Source: Caballeronia peredens
GTDB taxonomy: Bacteria > Pseudomonadota > Gammaproteobacteria > Burkholderiales > Burkholderiaceae
DNA: 64,000 nt
Direction: 5' to 3'
NCBI GenBank assembly: GCA_001544595.2
Contig: FCOH02000001.1
Location: 248,001-312,000, forward strand
Shown piece by piece: positions 37,223 to 50,859 of this stretch; positions within the stretch are counted from its first letter, which is position 1; the number at the start of each line of letters is the position of its first letter. The translations under genes and the position numbers were made by a program. The notes under the pieces are model-generated. The model made no database searches. It saw nothing but the letters and a program-made list of their open reading frames with translations, and was not told the origin of the DNA.

Positions 37223-38698
37223 TTATTTTCCCTTCGCGTTCTGCGCGATCGATTCGTCCGTTTCCCAGCCGCCGCCGAGCGCGCGGAACAGATTCACTTG
37301 ATCGACGGCGACCTGCCCGTCGGCCGCTGCGACTTGCGCGGCGACGCCGGTGAGCGTGCGCGTGGCATCGAGATCGTTGAGGAAAGACTCGCGGCCCGCG
37401 CGATACAGCCGGTTGGTTTCATCGGCCGATTCGATCGCCGACTTGTACGCGGTGCGCAATGCATCGGCGCGCGTGGTGTCGGACGCATAGGTCGCGAGGC
37501 TGCTCTGCGTTTCCTGCAGCGCCTTGAGCACGACGCCATCGAAATGAGCGAGCGCGCCGTTCGTCGCCGCTTCCGCCTGATGCACGCGGGCGCGCTGGCC
37601 GTTGATCGGAAAGGTCCAGCTGATGAGCGGCCCGAAGGCCCAGCGGTTCGTGTTCGCGCCGAACAGATCTTCCGCGACGCCGACCGATCCCACCGACGCG
37701 CCCAGGATCACCGATGGATACAGCGCCGCCGTCGCCACGCCGATGCGCGCCGTCGATGACGCCAGTTGCCGCTCGGCCTGACGCACGTCGGGACGGCGCT
37801 TGAGCAGTGCGGCGCCGTCGCCGACGGGAATCGGCGCGCGCAGCTTCGGCAGCTTTTTGCAATTGAGCGCGGCCGGCGGCAAGTTGGCGGGCGCGCGCGC
37901 GAGCAGCATCGCGAGGCGCGATTGCGCGACGCGGCGGCGTCCGATGAAGCGCGGGATGTCGGCGGCGAGCGTGTCGGCCTGCGTCTGTCCGCGTGTGACT
38001 TCCGACTGATTGCCGCGTCCCGCGTCGCGCAGACGCTGCGTGAGCTTCACACGCTGTCGTTGCAGCGCCAGCGATTTCTGCGCGATCTCCAGCTCTTCTC
38101 CGGCCGAACACGCTTCGACATACGCGCGCACGACATCCGCGACCACCGTGATACGCGCGAGATCCTGCGCGGCCTCGACGGCTTCGTCGTCGGCGTTGGC
38201 GGCTTCGACGCCGCGCTTGAGCTTGCCGAACAGATCGACTTCATACGATATGGAAAGATCGAGCGCGCCTTCGTTGACGACGGGAATTTTCTCCGTCAGC
38301 AGATATTGTTCCGCCGATTCCTGCGCACGCTGAAACGCCGCCGAAGTCTTGCCGGAGAAGCCGCCTTGCTGATTCGCGAATTCGACTTCCGCGCGCGAGC
38401 GGGCGAGATTCGCGGCCGCGACACGCAGATCGGCATTGGACGCGAGCGCTTGTGTGACGAGTTGATCGACCACGGGATCGTCATAGAGACGCCACCATTT
38501 CGACGGCACCGCGCCTTGCGTGACGGGCGCCAGATTCGCGCCGTCGATGGCGCCGTTCGCGTAGGGCGCGTTGATCGTCGCGGTCTCCGGCAACGTGTAA
38601 TTCGGGCCGACCGTCGTGCAGCCGAACAGTGCAAGTGCCGATGACACCGCGAGTGTCAGTCCGAGGCGTGGCGCTTTCATGATCTCGCCGCCGCTCAT
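37223..38698 (-). CDS. NodT/OprM-type outer-membrane efflux lipoprotein
   Basis: 491 residues. Lipoprotein signal with lipobox LALFGC (Cys27), then TTVGPNY, the usual start of mature RND/MFS outer-membrane factors, and two repeated long helical hairpins with beta strands (e.g. DLRVAAANLARSRAEVE; RPDVRQAERQLASSTARIGVATAALYP). It forms the trimeric exit channel. The start at 38698 overlaps the HlyD stop as ATGA; an in-frame ATG at 38680 (MKAPRLG) would give a more classic signal peptide. Confidence 0.93.
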   Translation of the reverse strand: MSGGEIMKAPRLGLTLAVSSALALFGCTTVGPNYTLPETATINAPYANGAIDGANLAPVTQGAVPSKWWRLYDDPVVDQLVTQALASNADLRVAAANLARSRAEVEFANQQGGFSGKTSAAFQRAQESAEQYLLTEKIPVVNEGALDLSISYEVDLFGKLKRGVEAANADDEAVEAAQDLARITVVADVVRAYVEACSAGEELEIAQKSLALQRQRVKLTQRLRDAGRGNQSEVTRGQTQADTLAADIPRFIGRRRVAQSRLAMLLARAPANLPPAALNCKKLPKLRAPIPVGDGAALLKRRPDVRQAERQLASSTARIGVATAALYPSVILGASVGSVGVAEDLFGANTNRWAFGPLISWTFPINGQRARVHQAEAATNGALAHFDGVVLKALQETQSSLATYASDTTRADALRTAYKSAIESADETNRLYRAGRESFLNDLDATRTLTGVAAQVAAADGQVAVDQVNLFRALGGGWETDESIAQNAKGK

Positions 38699-39684
38699 TG
38701 CGAAGCGCCCGCCGGCGCGGACGCGCTCGAAGCCGGTGCAGGCGCCGACACGCTCGAAGTCGGCGCGGGCGCTGACGCAGGAGACGTCTCGGATGCTGCG
38801 CGCTTGCCGATCGACGGACCGAGCCCGCGCACCGATACCGTCGCCGTGCGGCCCGCGATCATGCGAAAGTCGGCGGGAATTTCGTCGAGCGTGACGCGCA
38901 CCGGAATGCGCTGCGCGAGACGCACCCAGCTGAACGCGGGGTTCACGTTCGGCAACAGGCTCGGGCTTTGCTGACGATCGCGATCCTCGATTGCCGCGAC
39001 GATGCTCTGCACGTGTCCGCGCAAGATGTTGGGCTCGCCCATCACTTTGATATCGACCGGCTGACCGATATCGATTCCATGCAGCTTCGTTTCTTCGAAG
39101 TAGCCATCGACGCGGAACGAATGCATGTCGACCACCGACAGCACGGCGCGTCCCGCCGACACGTATTCGCCGACACGCGGCGCGCGGTCGTTCAGATAAC
39201 CGTCGACGGGACTCAGGATTTCCGTGCGCTGCAGATTGAGGCGCGCGGTATCGATGGCGACTTCGGCATCGGCGAGCGCGGCGGCGGCCTGTTCGACGCG
39301 CGAATGCGTTTCCTCGACCGCCTCGCGCGCGACGAGATTGCCGAGCGTGCGATTGCGCGCATCTTCACGGCGCGCCTGATCGAGCGTCGCGCGCCGCTGC
39401 TGCGCGGTTGCCTGCGCGTTGCGCAGCGTGAGCGCATAGCGCGCGCGGTCGATCACGAAGAGCACGTCGCCTTTGTGGACCTGCTGATTGTCGACCACCT
39501 TGACTTCCGTGATGAGGCCGGACACATCGGGCGCGACCTGGATCACGTCGGCGCGCACATGGCCGTCGCGCGTCCACGGCGCGAACATGTAGTAGTCGAC
39601 GAGCTTCCACAGCACTACGGCCGCAATCGCCACGACGATGAGCGTAAGCAGAATCTGCCCGAGGGAGAACCAGGTTTTTTTCAC
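38695..39684 (-). CDS. HlyD/AaeA-like membrane fusion protein
   Basis: 329 residues. Membrane anchor (ILLTLIVVAIAAVVLWKLV), then YMFAPWTRDGHVRADVIQVAPDVSG, a coiled-coil hairpin (about 85-160), and LSPVDGYLNDRAP. The tail from about residue 285 is a low-complexity Ala/Ser/Pro stretch (APAPTSSVSAPAPASS) not seen in the window's other HlyD protein. It is the periplasmic adaptor of the five-part exporter. It overlaps DUF1656 (upstream) and the outer-membrane gene (downstream) by four bases each. Confidence 0.93.
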   Translation of the reverse strand: MKKTWFSLGQILLTLIVVAIAAVVLWKLVDYYMFAPWTRDGHVRADVIQVAPDVSGLITEVKVVDNQQVHKGDVLFVIDRARYALTLRNAQATAQQRRATLDQARREDARNRTLGNLVAREAVEETHSRVEQAAAALADAEVAIDTARLNLQRTEILSPVDGYLNDRAPRVGEYVSAGRAVLSVVDMHSFRVDGYFEETKLHGIDIGQPVDIKVMGEPNILRGHVQSIVAAIEDRDRQQSPSLLPNVNPAFSWVRLAQRIPVRVTLDEIPADFRMIAGRTATVSVRGLGPSIGKRAASETSPASAPAPTSSVSAPAPASSASAPAGASQ

Positions 39685-39890
39685 GAGATGAGCCGATGCG
39701 AAACGATGACGACGAGACCCAGCACCAGCACATAGATGCCGAGATCGAATACGGAGCGATGCCAGACGAAACGATAGAAACCGACGCGCGCGAGCACCGT
39801 GCGGATCGCCAGATTCACGAGATAGGCGATGAACATCAGCACGAGCACGGCGGGCACGAACACGCCGAGAATGTCGATTTCGCCGATCAT
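39681..39890 (-). CDS. DUF1656 (AaeX-like) small membrane protein
   Basis: 69 residues, MIGEIDILGVFVPAVLVLMF, with two membrane helices. It is the small protein always found between FUSC and HlyD genes in AaeXAB-like operons. Role unknown. The start is at the conserved MIGEID; upstream codons are antisense of nothing but have no homology. Its stop overlaps the HlyD start as ATGA, and it starts 34 bases after the FUSC stop. Confidence 0.93.
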   Translation of the reverse strand: MIGEIDILGVFVPAVLVLMFIAYLVNLAIRTVLARVGFYRFVWHRSVFDLGIYVLVLGLVVIVSHRLIS

Positions 39891-39924
39891 GGCTGGCGGT
39901 CCGATGAAAGTTGCGTGACGAAGA

Positions 39925-42009
39925 TCATGCCGGCTCCTGGCGCACGGGTGCCTGCGTTTCAGGCGGATGCAACGACAGGCGCATGCCGACGAGCGCATGC
40001 AGCGTGTCGCGCAGCCAGCGTTCGCTGACGGCATCGGCGGCTTGCGATTGCGCGATGGCGCGCGACGTGACCTGCGCGCTCGTCGCCTCGATACTGCGGA
40101 TCAGTTCGGGCGGCACCGGCTGCCGTGCGCGCCGCGCGATGCACAGCTCGAAGTAGCGGCGCAGCGCATCGAGCACATCGTCGACGGAAGCCTGCAACTC
40201 GGCGGGAAGCTTGCGATGAATGCGGCGCAGATCGAGTGCGTTCAGCGCGACGCGAAAATCGCGGAAGCTCTCGATCGACGGATGCCGATGCGAATCCGTC
40301 GCCGCATGACGCGGCAGCAGTTGCATCAGACGGTCGAGCATGCGCGCATAGAGATTGCGTTGATCTTCGATCGGTTCCGTCGACGACGCGCTCAGCACGA
40401 TGTCTCCCCATGCCGAGCGCGTGAGGCGAGCGGCGGCGAGCTCCGCACCGAACGGGCGCGTGAGGCGCGTCCAGATGAACGCAAAGAGCAGGCCGGCGAC
40501 ACCCGCGGTATTGCTGTTGATGAAGACGAAAAAGTTGGCTTCATACGCGCTCTGAATGCTGATGAAAGTCGCGGTGTTTACCGCCGTGAGCAGCGTGACG
40601 AGCGTGAAGCGCGGCCGCGGAATCAGCGTGCCGATGATGAGGAACGGCACCGAGAAAATCAGCACGAGCATCGCGAAGTCGTGCACCTGAGGCAGCACGG
40701 CGAACACATAGAGTCCGGCGAGCACCACGCTCAAACAGGTCGCGAGGAAGAACGTGAACACTTGCGGCGCGGGTTCGTCGAGCGCGGCGAAGAAGCAGCA
40801 CGCAACGGCGGCGAGCGCCACGGCGCTGGCGCCGTCGTTCCATCCCGATTCGATCCATAGCCCGCACGCGACGATGATCGCGCTCACCGCAACGCCGGTC
40901 GAGATCAGCATCATGCCGCGATCGAAGTAGCGCGCCGTGCCGCCCAGACGCCAGTGCCGAAAGTGCGGGCGCCAATCGCTCTTTTCGTTCGAGATTGCCG
41001 CGCGCAGGGCGCGAATGTCCTGCCACACGTCGATGACCTGACCGAGGCGCCACAGCGCATTCGACAGCAACGCGCCGTCCGCGCTCGCCAGCGCTTGGAC
41101 AGGCGGACGCATGGCCTGGATGCGCTCGCGCAGCGCATCGGGCGTGCGCTCGTCTTCGACATCTTTTTCCGCGCGCGGCGTGGGCGAGCCGACCCACGCG
41201 GCGACATCTTTCAGCAAGGTCTCGAGCCCGTCGGGATGCGCGCCGTGTTTGTCGATCAGTTCGATCAGCGGATCGGCCATCGACGAAATGAGCGGCAGAA
41301 AAATCTGCATGCGGCCCTGCAACGCGCGCGCCCGACGGATGATGTCGGGCCGCGTGTGATCGTAGGTCAACTGGCTCAACAGCAGTTCGAGGCCGTTGAC
41401 CGTCGAGGCGAGACGCTGTCTCGCCGCCGAAATCGTCGCGCCCGCGATATGCCCCGACAGCGTTTCGCTCGCATAGAAGGCGGCGTCGCGGAACCATGCA
41501 TCCGTTCGCTCGATGAGCGTGGGCGCGAGACGGCTCGGAAACACCGTGCTTCCTACGACGCTCGCCACCACGATGCCAAGCAGAATTTCCTCGGCGCGCG
41601 TGATCGCGAGATCGAAGATGGTGGTCGGATTCGTGACGGCGGGCAGTGCGATCAGCGGCAACGTGTAGCCCGCAAGCAGAAAGACGTAGCTGCGCGCGCT
41701 GCGGTCGAACATCGAAAGATAGAGCAGCGTGCCGGTCCACAATGCGACGATCACGCTGAACAGAAACGGCGATTCGACGAACGGCGGCACGATCACGACC
41801 GCGCCCGCCGCGCCGATCATCGTGCCGAGCGCGCGATAGAGCGCCTTCGAGCGCGTCGCGCCGACGAACGGATTCGAGACGATATAGACCGTTGCCATCG
41901 CCCAGTATGGACGCGGCAATTCGAGCGCAAGGCCGATGTAAAGCGCGATCATCGCAGCGGCGAAGGTCTTGGCGGAAAAGAGCCACTCGCGCGCGGAAGG
42001 GAAGGACAT
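39925..42009 (-). CDS. FUSC family exporter
   Basis: 694 residues with two blocks of membrane helices (about 10-170 and 365-500) and cytoplasmic helical regions. WLFSAKTFAAAMIALYIGLALELPRPYWAMATVYIVSNPFVGATRSKALYR is the FUSC N-terminal signature (here the fragments ALELPRPYWAMATVYI and GATRSKALYR). GGAG lies six bases before the ATG. It follows marR by four bases and should be the pump of the six-gene operon. Likely substrates are aromatic weak acids such as fusaric or hydroxybenzoic acids. Confidence 0.92.
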   Translation of the reverse strand: MSFPSAREWLFSAKTFAAAMIALYIGLALELPRPYWAMATVYIVSNPFVGATRSKALYRALGTMIGAAGAVVIVPPFVESPFLFSVIVALWTGTLLYLSMFDRSARSYVFLLAGYTLPLIALPAVTNPTTIFDLAITRAEEILLGIVVASVVGSTVFPSRLAPTLIERTDAWFRDAAFYASETLSGHIAGATISAARQRLASTVNGLELLLSQLTYDHTRPDIIRRARALQGRMQIFLPLISSMADPLIELIDKHGAHPDGLETLLKDVAAWVGSPTPRAEKDVEDERTPDALRERIQAMRPPVQALASADGALLSNALWRLGQVIDVWQDIRALRAAISNEKSDWRPHFRHWRLGGTARYFDRGMMLISTGVAVSAIIVACGLWIESGWNDGASAVALAAVACCFFAALDEPAPQVFTFFLATCLSVVLAGLYVFAVLPQVHDFAMLVLIFSVPFLIIGTLIPRPRFTLVTLLTAVNTATFISIQSAYEANFFVFINSNTAGVAGLLFAFIWTRLTRPFGAELAAARLTRSAWGDIVLSASSTEPIEDQRNLYARMLDRLMQLLPRHAATDSHRHPSIESFRDFRVALNALDLRRIHRKLPAELQASVDDVLDALRRYFELCIARRARQPVPPELIRSIEATSAQVTSRAIAQSQAADAVSERWLRDTLHALVGMRLSLHPPETQAPVRQEPA

Positions 42010-42013
42010 GGTG

Positions 42014-42523
42014 CTAGGCTCCGCGCTTTCCGGCGGACCGCGCGGGCCTGGCGGGTTGCTCGGTCGCAGCGAGCGTCGCCAGAAGCTTTGCATCGGACGA
42101 CTCGCTGAACGCATTGAGCACGCGCAGCGTCGTTTCCAGATCTTCGCGGCTTACCCCTTTCAACAGCCGCGCACGCAACGTGACGAGGCGCTCTTCCATG
42201 CGCGCCGTGACGGCGCGGCCTTCGTCGGTGAGCGTGATGGTCTTGGCGCGCTTGTCCTCGGGATCTTCGTCGCGCCGCACGAGACCCGCCGCGCAGAGCT
42301 GGTCGAGCAGGCGCACGAGCGACGGCCCCTCGATGCCGACGTGTTCCGCGAGTGTCACCTGACGCACCGCCTCGCCGAGCCGGTTCGCCGTGAGAAGGGG
42401 CACGGCACATGCTTCCGACACGCCGTAAGAGGCGAGCACGCCGTGGCTCGTGCGCCGCCAGCGTCGCGCGGCCAGCACGAGCGTGCTGCTCACGGAGCGG
42501 CGCAGAATGTCGAGGGTGGTCAT
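42014..42523 (-). CDS. MarR family repressor of the exporter operon
   Basis: 169 residues. Winged HTH with QVTLAEHVGIEGPSLVRLLDQLCAAGLVRRDEDPEDKRAKTITLTDEG (wing DEDPEDKRAK), typical of MarR regulators that release DNA on binding phenolic ligands. First gene of the exporter operon, so probably autoregulates it. No ribosome site precedes its ATG; instead a TATAAT lies eight bases before it (see findings). A partial palindrome around TTAGCATCCTA lies about 30 bases further upstream. Confidence 0.93.
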   Translation of the reverse strand: MTTLDILRRSVSSTLVLAARRWRRTSHGVLASYGVSEACAVPLLTANRLGEAVRQVTLAEHVGIEGPSLVRLLDQLCAAGLVRRDEDPEDKRAKTITLTDEGRAVTARMEERLVTLRARLLKGVSREDLETTLRVLNAFSESSDAKLLATLAATEQPARPARSAGKRGA

Positions 42524-42531
42524 GCGGCGGG

Positions 42532-42537
42532 ATTATA
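42532..42537 (-). promoter_or_regulatory. Consensus -10 box right before marR
   Basis: Read on the minus strand this is TATAAT, eight bases (CCCGCCGC) before the marR ATG. No good -35 element is seen at 16-18 bases. If used, the transcript would start at or within about two bases of the ATG. Confidence 0.4.
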
Positions 42538-42719
42538 GCGAGAACTTTATTCGTTAGCATCCTATCGAGTGAGGATTTTCGATGCGAAGGCGAAACGGTC
42601 GTTCGCATCGTGTCATCGTCGTTTCGTTCGTTCCGAACCTTTCAGAAAGCGTCTCGCAGCGGAGGGCGACGCGATTTGTCGTGCTATCTTGACAGCTCGA
42701 TCATCCCGCCCGCGCCGCC

Positions 42720-43481
42720 ATGCCGATCAGCTATCTTCGGGGACTGACATCGCCCAGCCGCACCGATACCACCAACCGGCGCCTGGGCTGCGCACTCGCG
42801 TTCGTCGCGGGCGCGGCGAACGCGGGCGGCTTTCTCGCCGTCGGACAATATACGTCGCACATGTCGGGGCTGGTTTCATCGGTCGCCGACAACCTCGTGC
42901 TCGGCCAGGCCGCGCTCGTCTTCTCGGCAATCGGCGCGGTCGGTGCATTTCTCTGCGGGGCCGCGACGTCGGCGGTGCTCATCAACTGGGGACGGCAACG
43001 GCGCGCGCACAGCGTGTTCGCGACGCCGCTTCTGCTCGAAGCAGCGCTGTTGCTCGTGTTCGGCATACTCGGCGCGAATCTGGAAAATCATCGCGTATGG
43101 GACGTGCCGCTGACCGTCGCGCTGCTGTGCTTCGTGATGGGCCTGCAAAACGCGATGATCACGAAGATTTCCAAAGCCGAAATCAGGACGACGCACGTGA
43201 CCGGGCTCGTCACCGATATCGGCATCGAGATCGGCAAGAGTCTGTATTGGAATCGCGGCGTGGCGCGCGGCGACGCGGCCTACGTGCGCGCCAATTACGC
43301 GCGTCTCGTGCTGCTGGCTTCGCTGTTCGGCATGTTCATGCTCGGCGGTTTTGCGGGCGCGCTGGGCTTCGCGCATTTCGGTTTCGTCACGACCGTGCCG
43401 CTTGCGGCGTTGCTGTTGTTGTTCTCGTCCGTGCCGCTCGCAGACGATCTCGCCGCCGGCAGACGTCGCGCGCGCCGTTGA
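42720..43481 (+). CDS. YoaK/DUF1275 family membrane protein
   Basis: 253 residues, six hydrophobic segments. AFVAGAANAGGFLAVGQYTSHMSG and MGLQNAMITKISKAEIRTTHVTGLVTDIG are the family's conserved motifs. Function is unknown; some relatives are called permeases. Divergent from marR with 196 bases between, and convergent with ampR (7-base gap). Confidence 0.9.
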   Translation: MPISYLRGLTSPSRTDTTNRRLGCALAFVAGAANAGGFLAVGQYTSHMSGLVSSVADNLVLGQAALVFSAIGAVGAFLCGAATSAVLINWGRQRRAHSVFATPLLLEAALLLVFGILGANLENHRVWDVPLTVALLCFVMGLQNAMITKISKAEIRTTHVTGLVTDIGIEIGKSLYWNRGVARGDAAYVRANYARLVLLASLFGMFMLGGFAGALGFAHFGFVTTVPLAALLLLFSSVPLADDLAAGRRRARR

Positions 43482-43488
43482 AGCAGGA

Positions 43489-44361
43489 TCACGGCGCTTC
43501 GGCCGCCTCCGCGATGATCCAGTCGCGAAAGAGCCGCATGCCGGGCGACACGCGGCGCGACTTGAGGCACGTCAGCCAGTAGCTGCCGGTCTTCACTTCG
43601 ATATCGAACGGGCGCACGAGCAGTCCCGCCTGCAATTCGCGCACGAACATGCGCGGCGGCGCGAGCGCGACGCCCGCGCCTTGCACAGCGGCTTCCACCA
43701 TCAGGCGCGACGAATCGAACACGGGGCCGTTCATCGTCCATGCGTCGAGGCCGGCGGCGTCGAACCAGTTGATCCAGTCGTCCGCGCGATACGAGCGCAA
43801 CAGCACTTCGTTCGCGAGATCGGCGGGCTTGTCGAGCCGACGCGCGATGTCGGGGGCGCACAGCGCAGCGAGCGGCGCATCCAGCAGGAGCACGTTGTGA
43901 GTGGCGGGCCAGACGCCCGCGCCGAAGCGGATCGCGAAGTCGAGTCCTTCCGACGCGGGATCGACGAGATTGTTATGCGTGAGCAGGCGCAATTCGACGA
44001 ACGGATGCGTTTCCCGGAACGCCTTGAGCCGCGGCATCAGCCAGCCCACCGCGAACGTGCCGACGACGCCCACCGTCAAAACCTCATGAAAATGGCCGCC
44101 TTCGAATTGCTTGAGGACGGCTTCGATGCGGCCGAACGCATCGCTCAGGACCGGCAGGAGCGCGCGCCCTTCGTCGGTGACGCCGAGACCGCGCGGCAGA
44201 CGCCTGAAAAGCGGCGTGCCCAGCCGCTCCTCCAGTGCGCGCACCTGCTGGCTCACGGCCGCCTGCGTGACGTTCAGTTCCTGTGCGGCGCGCGTGAAAC
44301 TCAAGTGCCGCGCCGAGGCTTCGAACGCGCGCAGTGCGTTCAGCGGAAGATAAGGGCGCAT
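43489..44361 (-). CDS. ampR: LysR family beta-lactamase regulator AmpR
   Basis: 290 residues. It begins MRPYLPLNALRAFEASARHLSFTRAA and continues QAAVSQQVRALEERLG; the effector domain has FAVGWLMPRL, THNNLVDPASEGLDFAIRFG and LRSYRADDW, which follow Pseudomonas and enteric AmpR almost residue by residue. AmpR senses cell-wall muropeptides and UDP-MurNAc-pentapeptide and controls ampC. The start at 44361 is set by this match; the frame is open to 44394. Divergent from ampC. Confidence 0.93.
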   Translation of the reverse strand: MRPYLPLNALRAFEASARHLSFTRAAQELNVTQAAVSQQVRALEERLGTPLFRRLPRGLGVTDEGRALLPVLSDAFGRIEAVLKQFEGGHFHEVLTVGVVGTFAVGWLMPRLKAFRETHPFVELRLLTHNNLVDPASEGLDFAIRFGAGVWPATHNVLLLDAPLAALCAPDIARRLDKPADLANEVLLRSYRADDWINWFDAAGLDAWTMNGPVFDSSRLMVEAAVQGAGVALAPPRMFVRELQAGLLVRPFDIEVKTGSYWLTCLKSRRVSPGMRLFRDWIIAEAAEAP

Positions 44362-44380
44362 GGTTCGTATAAGATTTTCT

Positions 44381-44395
44381 TTTGCCTGCGGCAAA
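44381..44395. promoter_or_regulatory. Candidate AmpR operator between ampR and ampC
   Basis: TTTGCCTGCGGCAAA is a perfect inverted repeat (six-base arms around TGC) containing a LysR T-N11-A motif. It begins 20 bases upstream of ampR and lies about 85 bases before ampC. Confidence 0.6.
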
Positions 44396-44478
44396 TTATC
44401 CTCGATTGTCCTGCCGCCGCAAAGAGCGGATATTTCGGTTCAGTCCAATCACGGTAACCATGCGAAGGATCGACACCG

Positions 44479-45648
44479 ATGAAGTTTTGTACGTTGAGTT
44501 TTCTGGCGACAGCCATATTTTCTTTTGGCGCGATGCCCGCCGCTGCCCATGCCGCCGATATCGACGACGCGAAGATCAAGGCAACGGTCGATGACACGAT
44601 CAAGCCGCTGATGGCGCTGCACGGCATCGCGGGCATGGCGGTGGGCGTCGTCGTGCAAGGCAAACCGTATGTGTTCGACTACGGCGTGGCGTCGAAGGAA
44701 ACGAAGCAGCCCGTGACGCGCGATACGCTGTTCGAACTCGGCTCGGTCAGCAAGACCTTTACCGCGACGCTTGCGTCCTACGCGCAACTCGAAGGCGATC
44801 TCTCGTTGAACGATCCGGTGAGCAAACATCTGCCGTCGCTGGCCGGAAGCGAATTCGGCAAGGTGACGCTGCTGAATCTCGGCACGCACACGCCCGGCGG
44901 CCTGCCGCTGCAAGTGCCCGACGACGTTCATGACAACGCTCAGCTGATGCAGTATTTCAAGACCTGGCGTCCGGCGCAGCCGCCGGGAACGATCCGCACT
45001 TATGCGAATCCCGGCATCGGCACGCTCGGTCTCATCACGGCGCAGAGCATGCGGCAGGACTTCGACGCGTTGATGCAGACGCGCCTCTTTCCGGCGCTCG
45101 GCCTGAAGCACAGCTACATGGACGTGCCAACCGCCCGCGCACGCGATTACGCGCAAGGCTACGCGAAGAACGACGCGCCCATTCGCATGAAGGGCGGCGT
45201 GCTGTCTTCCGAGGCTTATGGCGTGCGATCGACTGCGGCGGACATGACGCGCTACTTGCAGATCAACATGAACATGGTGCGTATCGATCCGACGTTTCAG
45301 CGCGCGGTCGATGCCACTCACACCGGATATTTCCATGCGGGACCGATGACGCAGGACCTGATCTGGGAGCAGTATCCGTATCCTGTTGCGTTGCAGTCGC
45401 TCATCGACGGAAACGCGCAGTCGATGATCATGAACGCGACGCCCGTCACCGCCATCGATCCGCCGCAAGCGCCGCGCGACGATGTCTGGATCAACAAGAC
45501 GGGCTCGACCAACGGCTTCGGCACCTATATCGCGTTCGTGCCGAAGGAGCGTGTGGGCATCGTCATGCTGGCGAACCGGAACATCCCGAATGAAGAGCGT
45601 GTGAAGGCTGCGTATGCGATCATCACGTCGCTGATCGGCGGACGATAA
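44479..45648 (+). CDS. ampC: Class C beta-lactamase
   Basis: 389 residues. Signal peptide MKFCTLSFLATAIFSFGAMPAAAHAAD (fragments ATAIFSFGAMPAAAHA; cut about residue 26). Active-site motifs complete: Ser89-Val-Ser-Lys92, Tyr175-Ala-Asn177 and Lys340-Thr-Gly342. The enzyme hydrolyses cephalosporins in the periplasm. Divergent from ampR, the classical inducible arrangement. The following LysR gene starts 10 bases after the stop. The spectrum of activity cannot be judged from sequence. Confidence 0.95.
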   Translation: MKFCTLSFLATAIFSFGAMPAAAHAADIDDAKIKATVDDTIKPLMALHGIAGMAVGVVVQGKPYVFDYGVASKETKQPVTRDTLFELGSVSKTFTATLASYAQLEGDLSLNDPVSKHLPSLAGSEFGKVTLLNLGTHTPGGLPLQVPDDVHDNAQLMQYFKTWRPAQPPGTIRTYANPGIGTLGLITAQSMRQDFDALMQTRLFPALGLKHSYMDVPTARARDYAQGYAKNDAPIRMKGGVLSSEAYGVRSTAADMTRYLQINMNMVRIDPTFQRAVDATHTGYFHAGPMTQDLIWEQYPYPVALQSLIDGNAQSMIMNATPVTAIDPPQAPRDDVWINKTGSTNGFGTYIAFVPKERVGIVMLANRNIPNEERVKAAYAIITSLIGGR

Positions 45649-45658
45649 ATGCCAAACG

Positions 45659-46552
45659 ATGAGAATCGATCCCTACAGTCTTGAACTTTTCATCTCGGTC
45701 GTCGAGGAAGGATCGATCGCGCGCGCGGCGAGCCGCAATCACATCGCGCCGTCTGCGTTGAGCAGGCGCATCGCCGATCTGGAATCGGCAATCGGCGTCG
45801 CCTTGCTGATCCGCTCGCCGTCGGGCGTGCAACTCACTGAGGCGGGCGAGCATGCGTATTCGAGCGCGCGCTCCATTCACGGCCAGCTTGAAAGCATGGC
45901 GCGCGAAATCCGTTCGCTGAGCGGCCAGATCGCGGGCGTCGTGCGCCTGCATGCGAATGCGTCGGCCATCGTGGGCTTTCTTCCCGAGCGGCTGACGCTG
46001 TTCAAGGCGCGCTATCCGCTCGTCGATATCGCGTTGACCGAGCAGATCAGCGACGAAGTCATCCGCGCCTGCCTCGACGATCGCGCGGACGTCGGCATAT
46101 CGGCAAGTACGAAGACGCATGCGGGCCTCGAATCGTGGCACTTCGCGGACGACCCGCTGATGGTCGTCCTGCCGACCGATCACGAACTCGCCGCGGCACA
46201 CGCATTGAGCTTTGCCGAAGTCATCCGCTTTCCGCTCGTCGCGTTGCAGGCGGGCGGATCGCTCGATCAGACGCTCAAGGAATACGCCGACACCGCGCGC
46301 GCGCCGCTCAACGTAAGCGTGACCGTCAACAGTTTCGACGCGCAGTGCCGCATGGTGGACGCGGGACTAGGCATCGGCATCGTGCCGACGAGCGCGGCTT
46401 CCGCGTTCGCGGGATCGCATAACTTCGCGCGTGTGCCGTTGCGCGAGACCTGGGGCAGCGAACGTCGCCTGCACGTGCATGCGCCGCGCAAGTCTTCACG
46501 GCTCAAGGCCGTGCAGGCGCTCATCGATGTGCTGACGGATATCGAGGGTTAA
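45659..46552 (+). CDS. LysR family regulator, probably of the aconitase-like gene
   Basis: 297 residues. HTH at MRIDPYSLELFISVVEEGSIARAA and SALSRRIADLESAIG, then an effector domain (VNSFDAQCRMVDAGLGIGIVP). It resembles LysR members that control citrate/tartrate-like carbon metabolism genes, but the effector is unknown. It begins 10 bases after ampC without a clear ribosome site, and the aconitase-like gene follows on the same strand after 92 bases, so either neighbour could be its target; the latter seems likelier. Confidence 0.88.
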   Translation: MRIDPYSLELFISVVEEGSIARAASRNHIAPSALSRRIADLESAIGVALLIRSPSGVQLTEAGEHAYSSARSIHGQLESMAREIRSLSGQIAGVVRLHANASAIVGFLPERLTLFKARYPLVDIALTEQISDEVIRACLDDRADVGISASTKTHAGLESWHFADDPLMVVLPTDHELAAAHALSFAEVIRFPLVALQAGGSLDQTLKEYADTARAPLNVSVTVNSFDAQCRMVDAGLGIGIVPTSAASAFAGSHNFARVPLRETWGSERRLHVHAPRKSSRLKAVQALIDVLTDIEG

Positions 46553-46644
46553 CACGGACATCGCGTCCGGCGATGGCCCCTTTGCCGAACGAACACTTCG
46601 CCGCCGCGCCCATTCGCGTCTAGATTGGCAATCAGGAGAATGCG

Positions 46645-50859
<4,215 letters not shown>

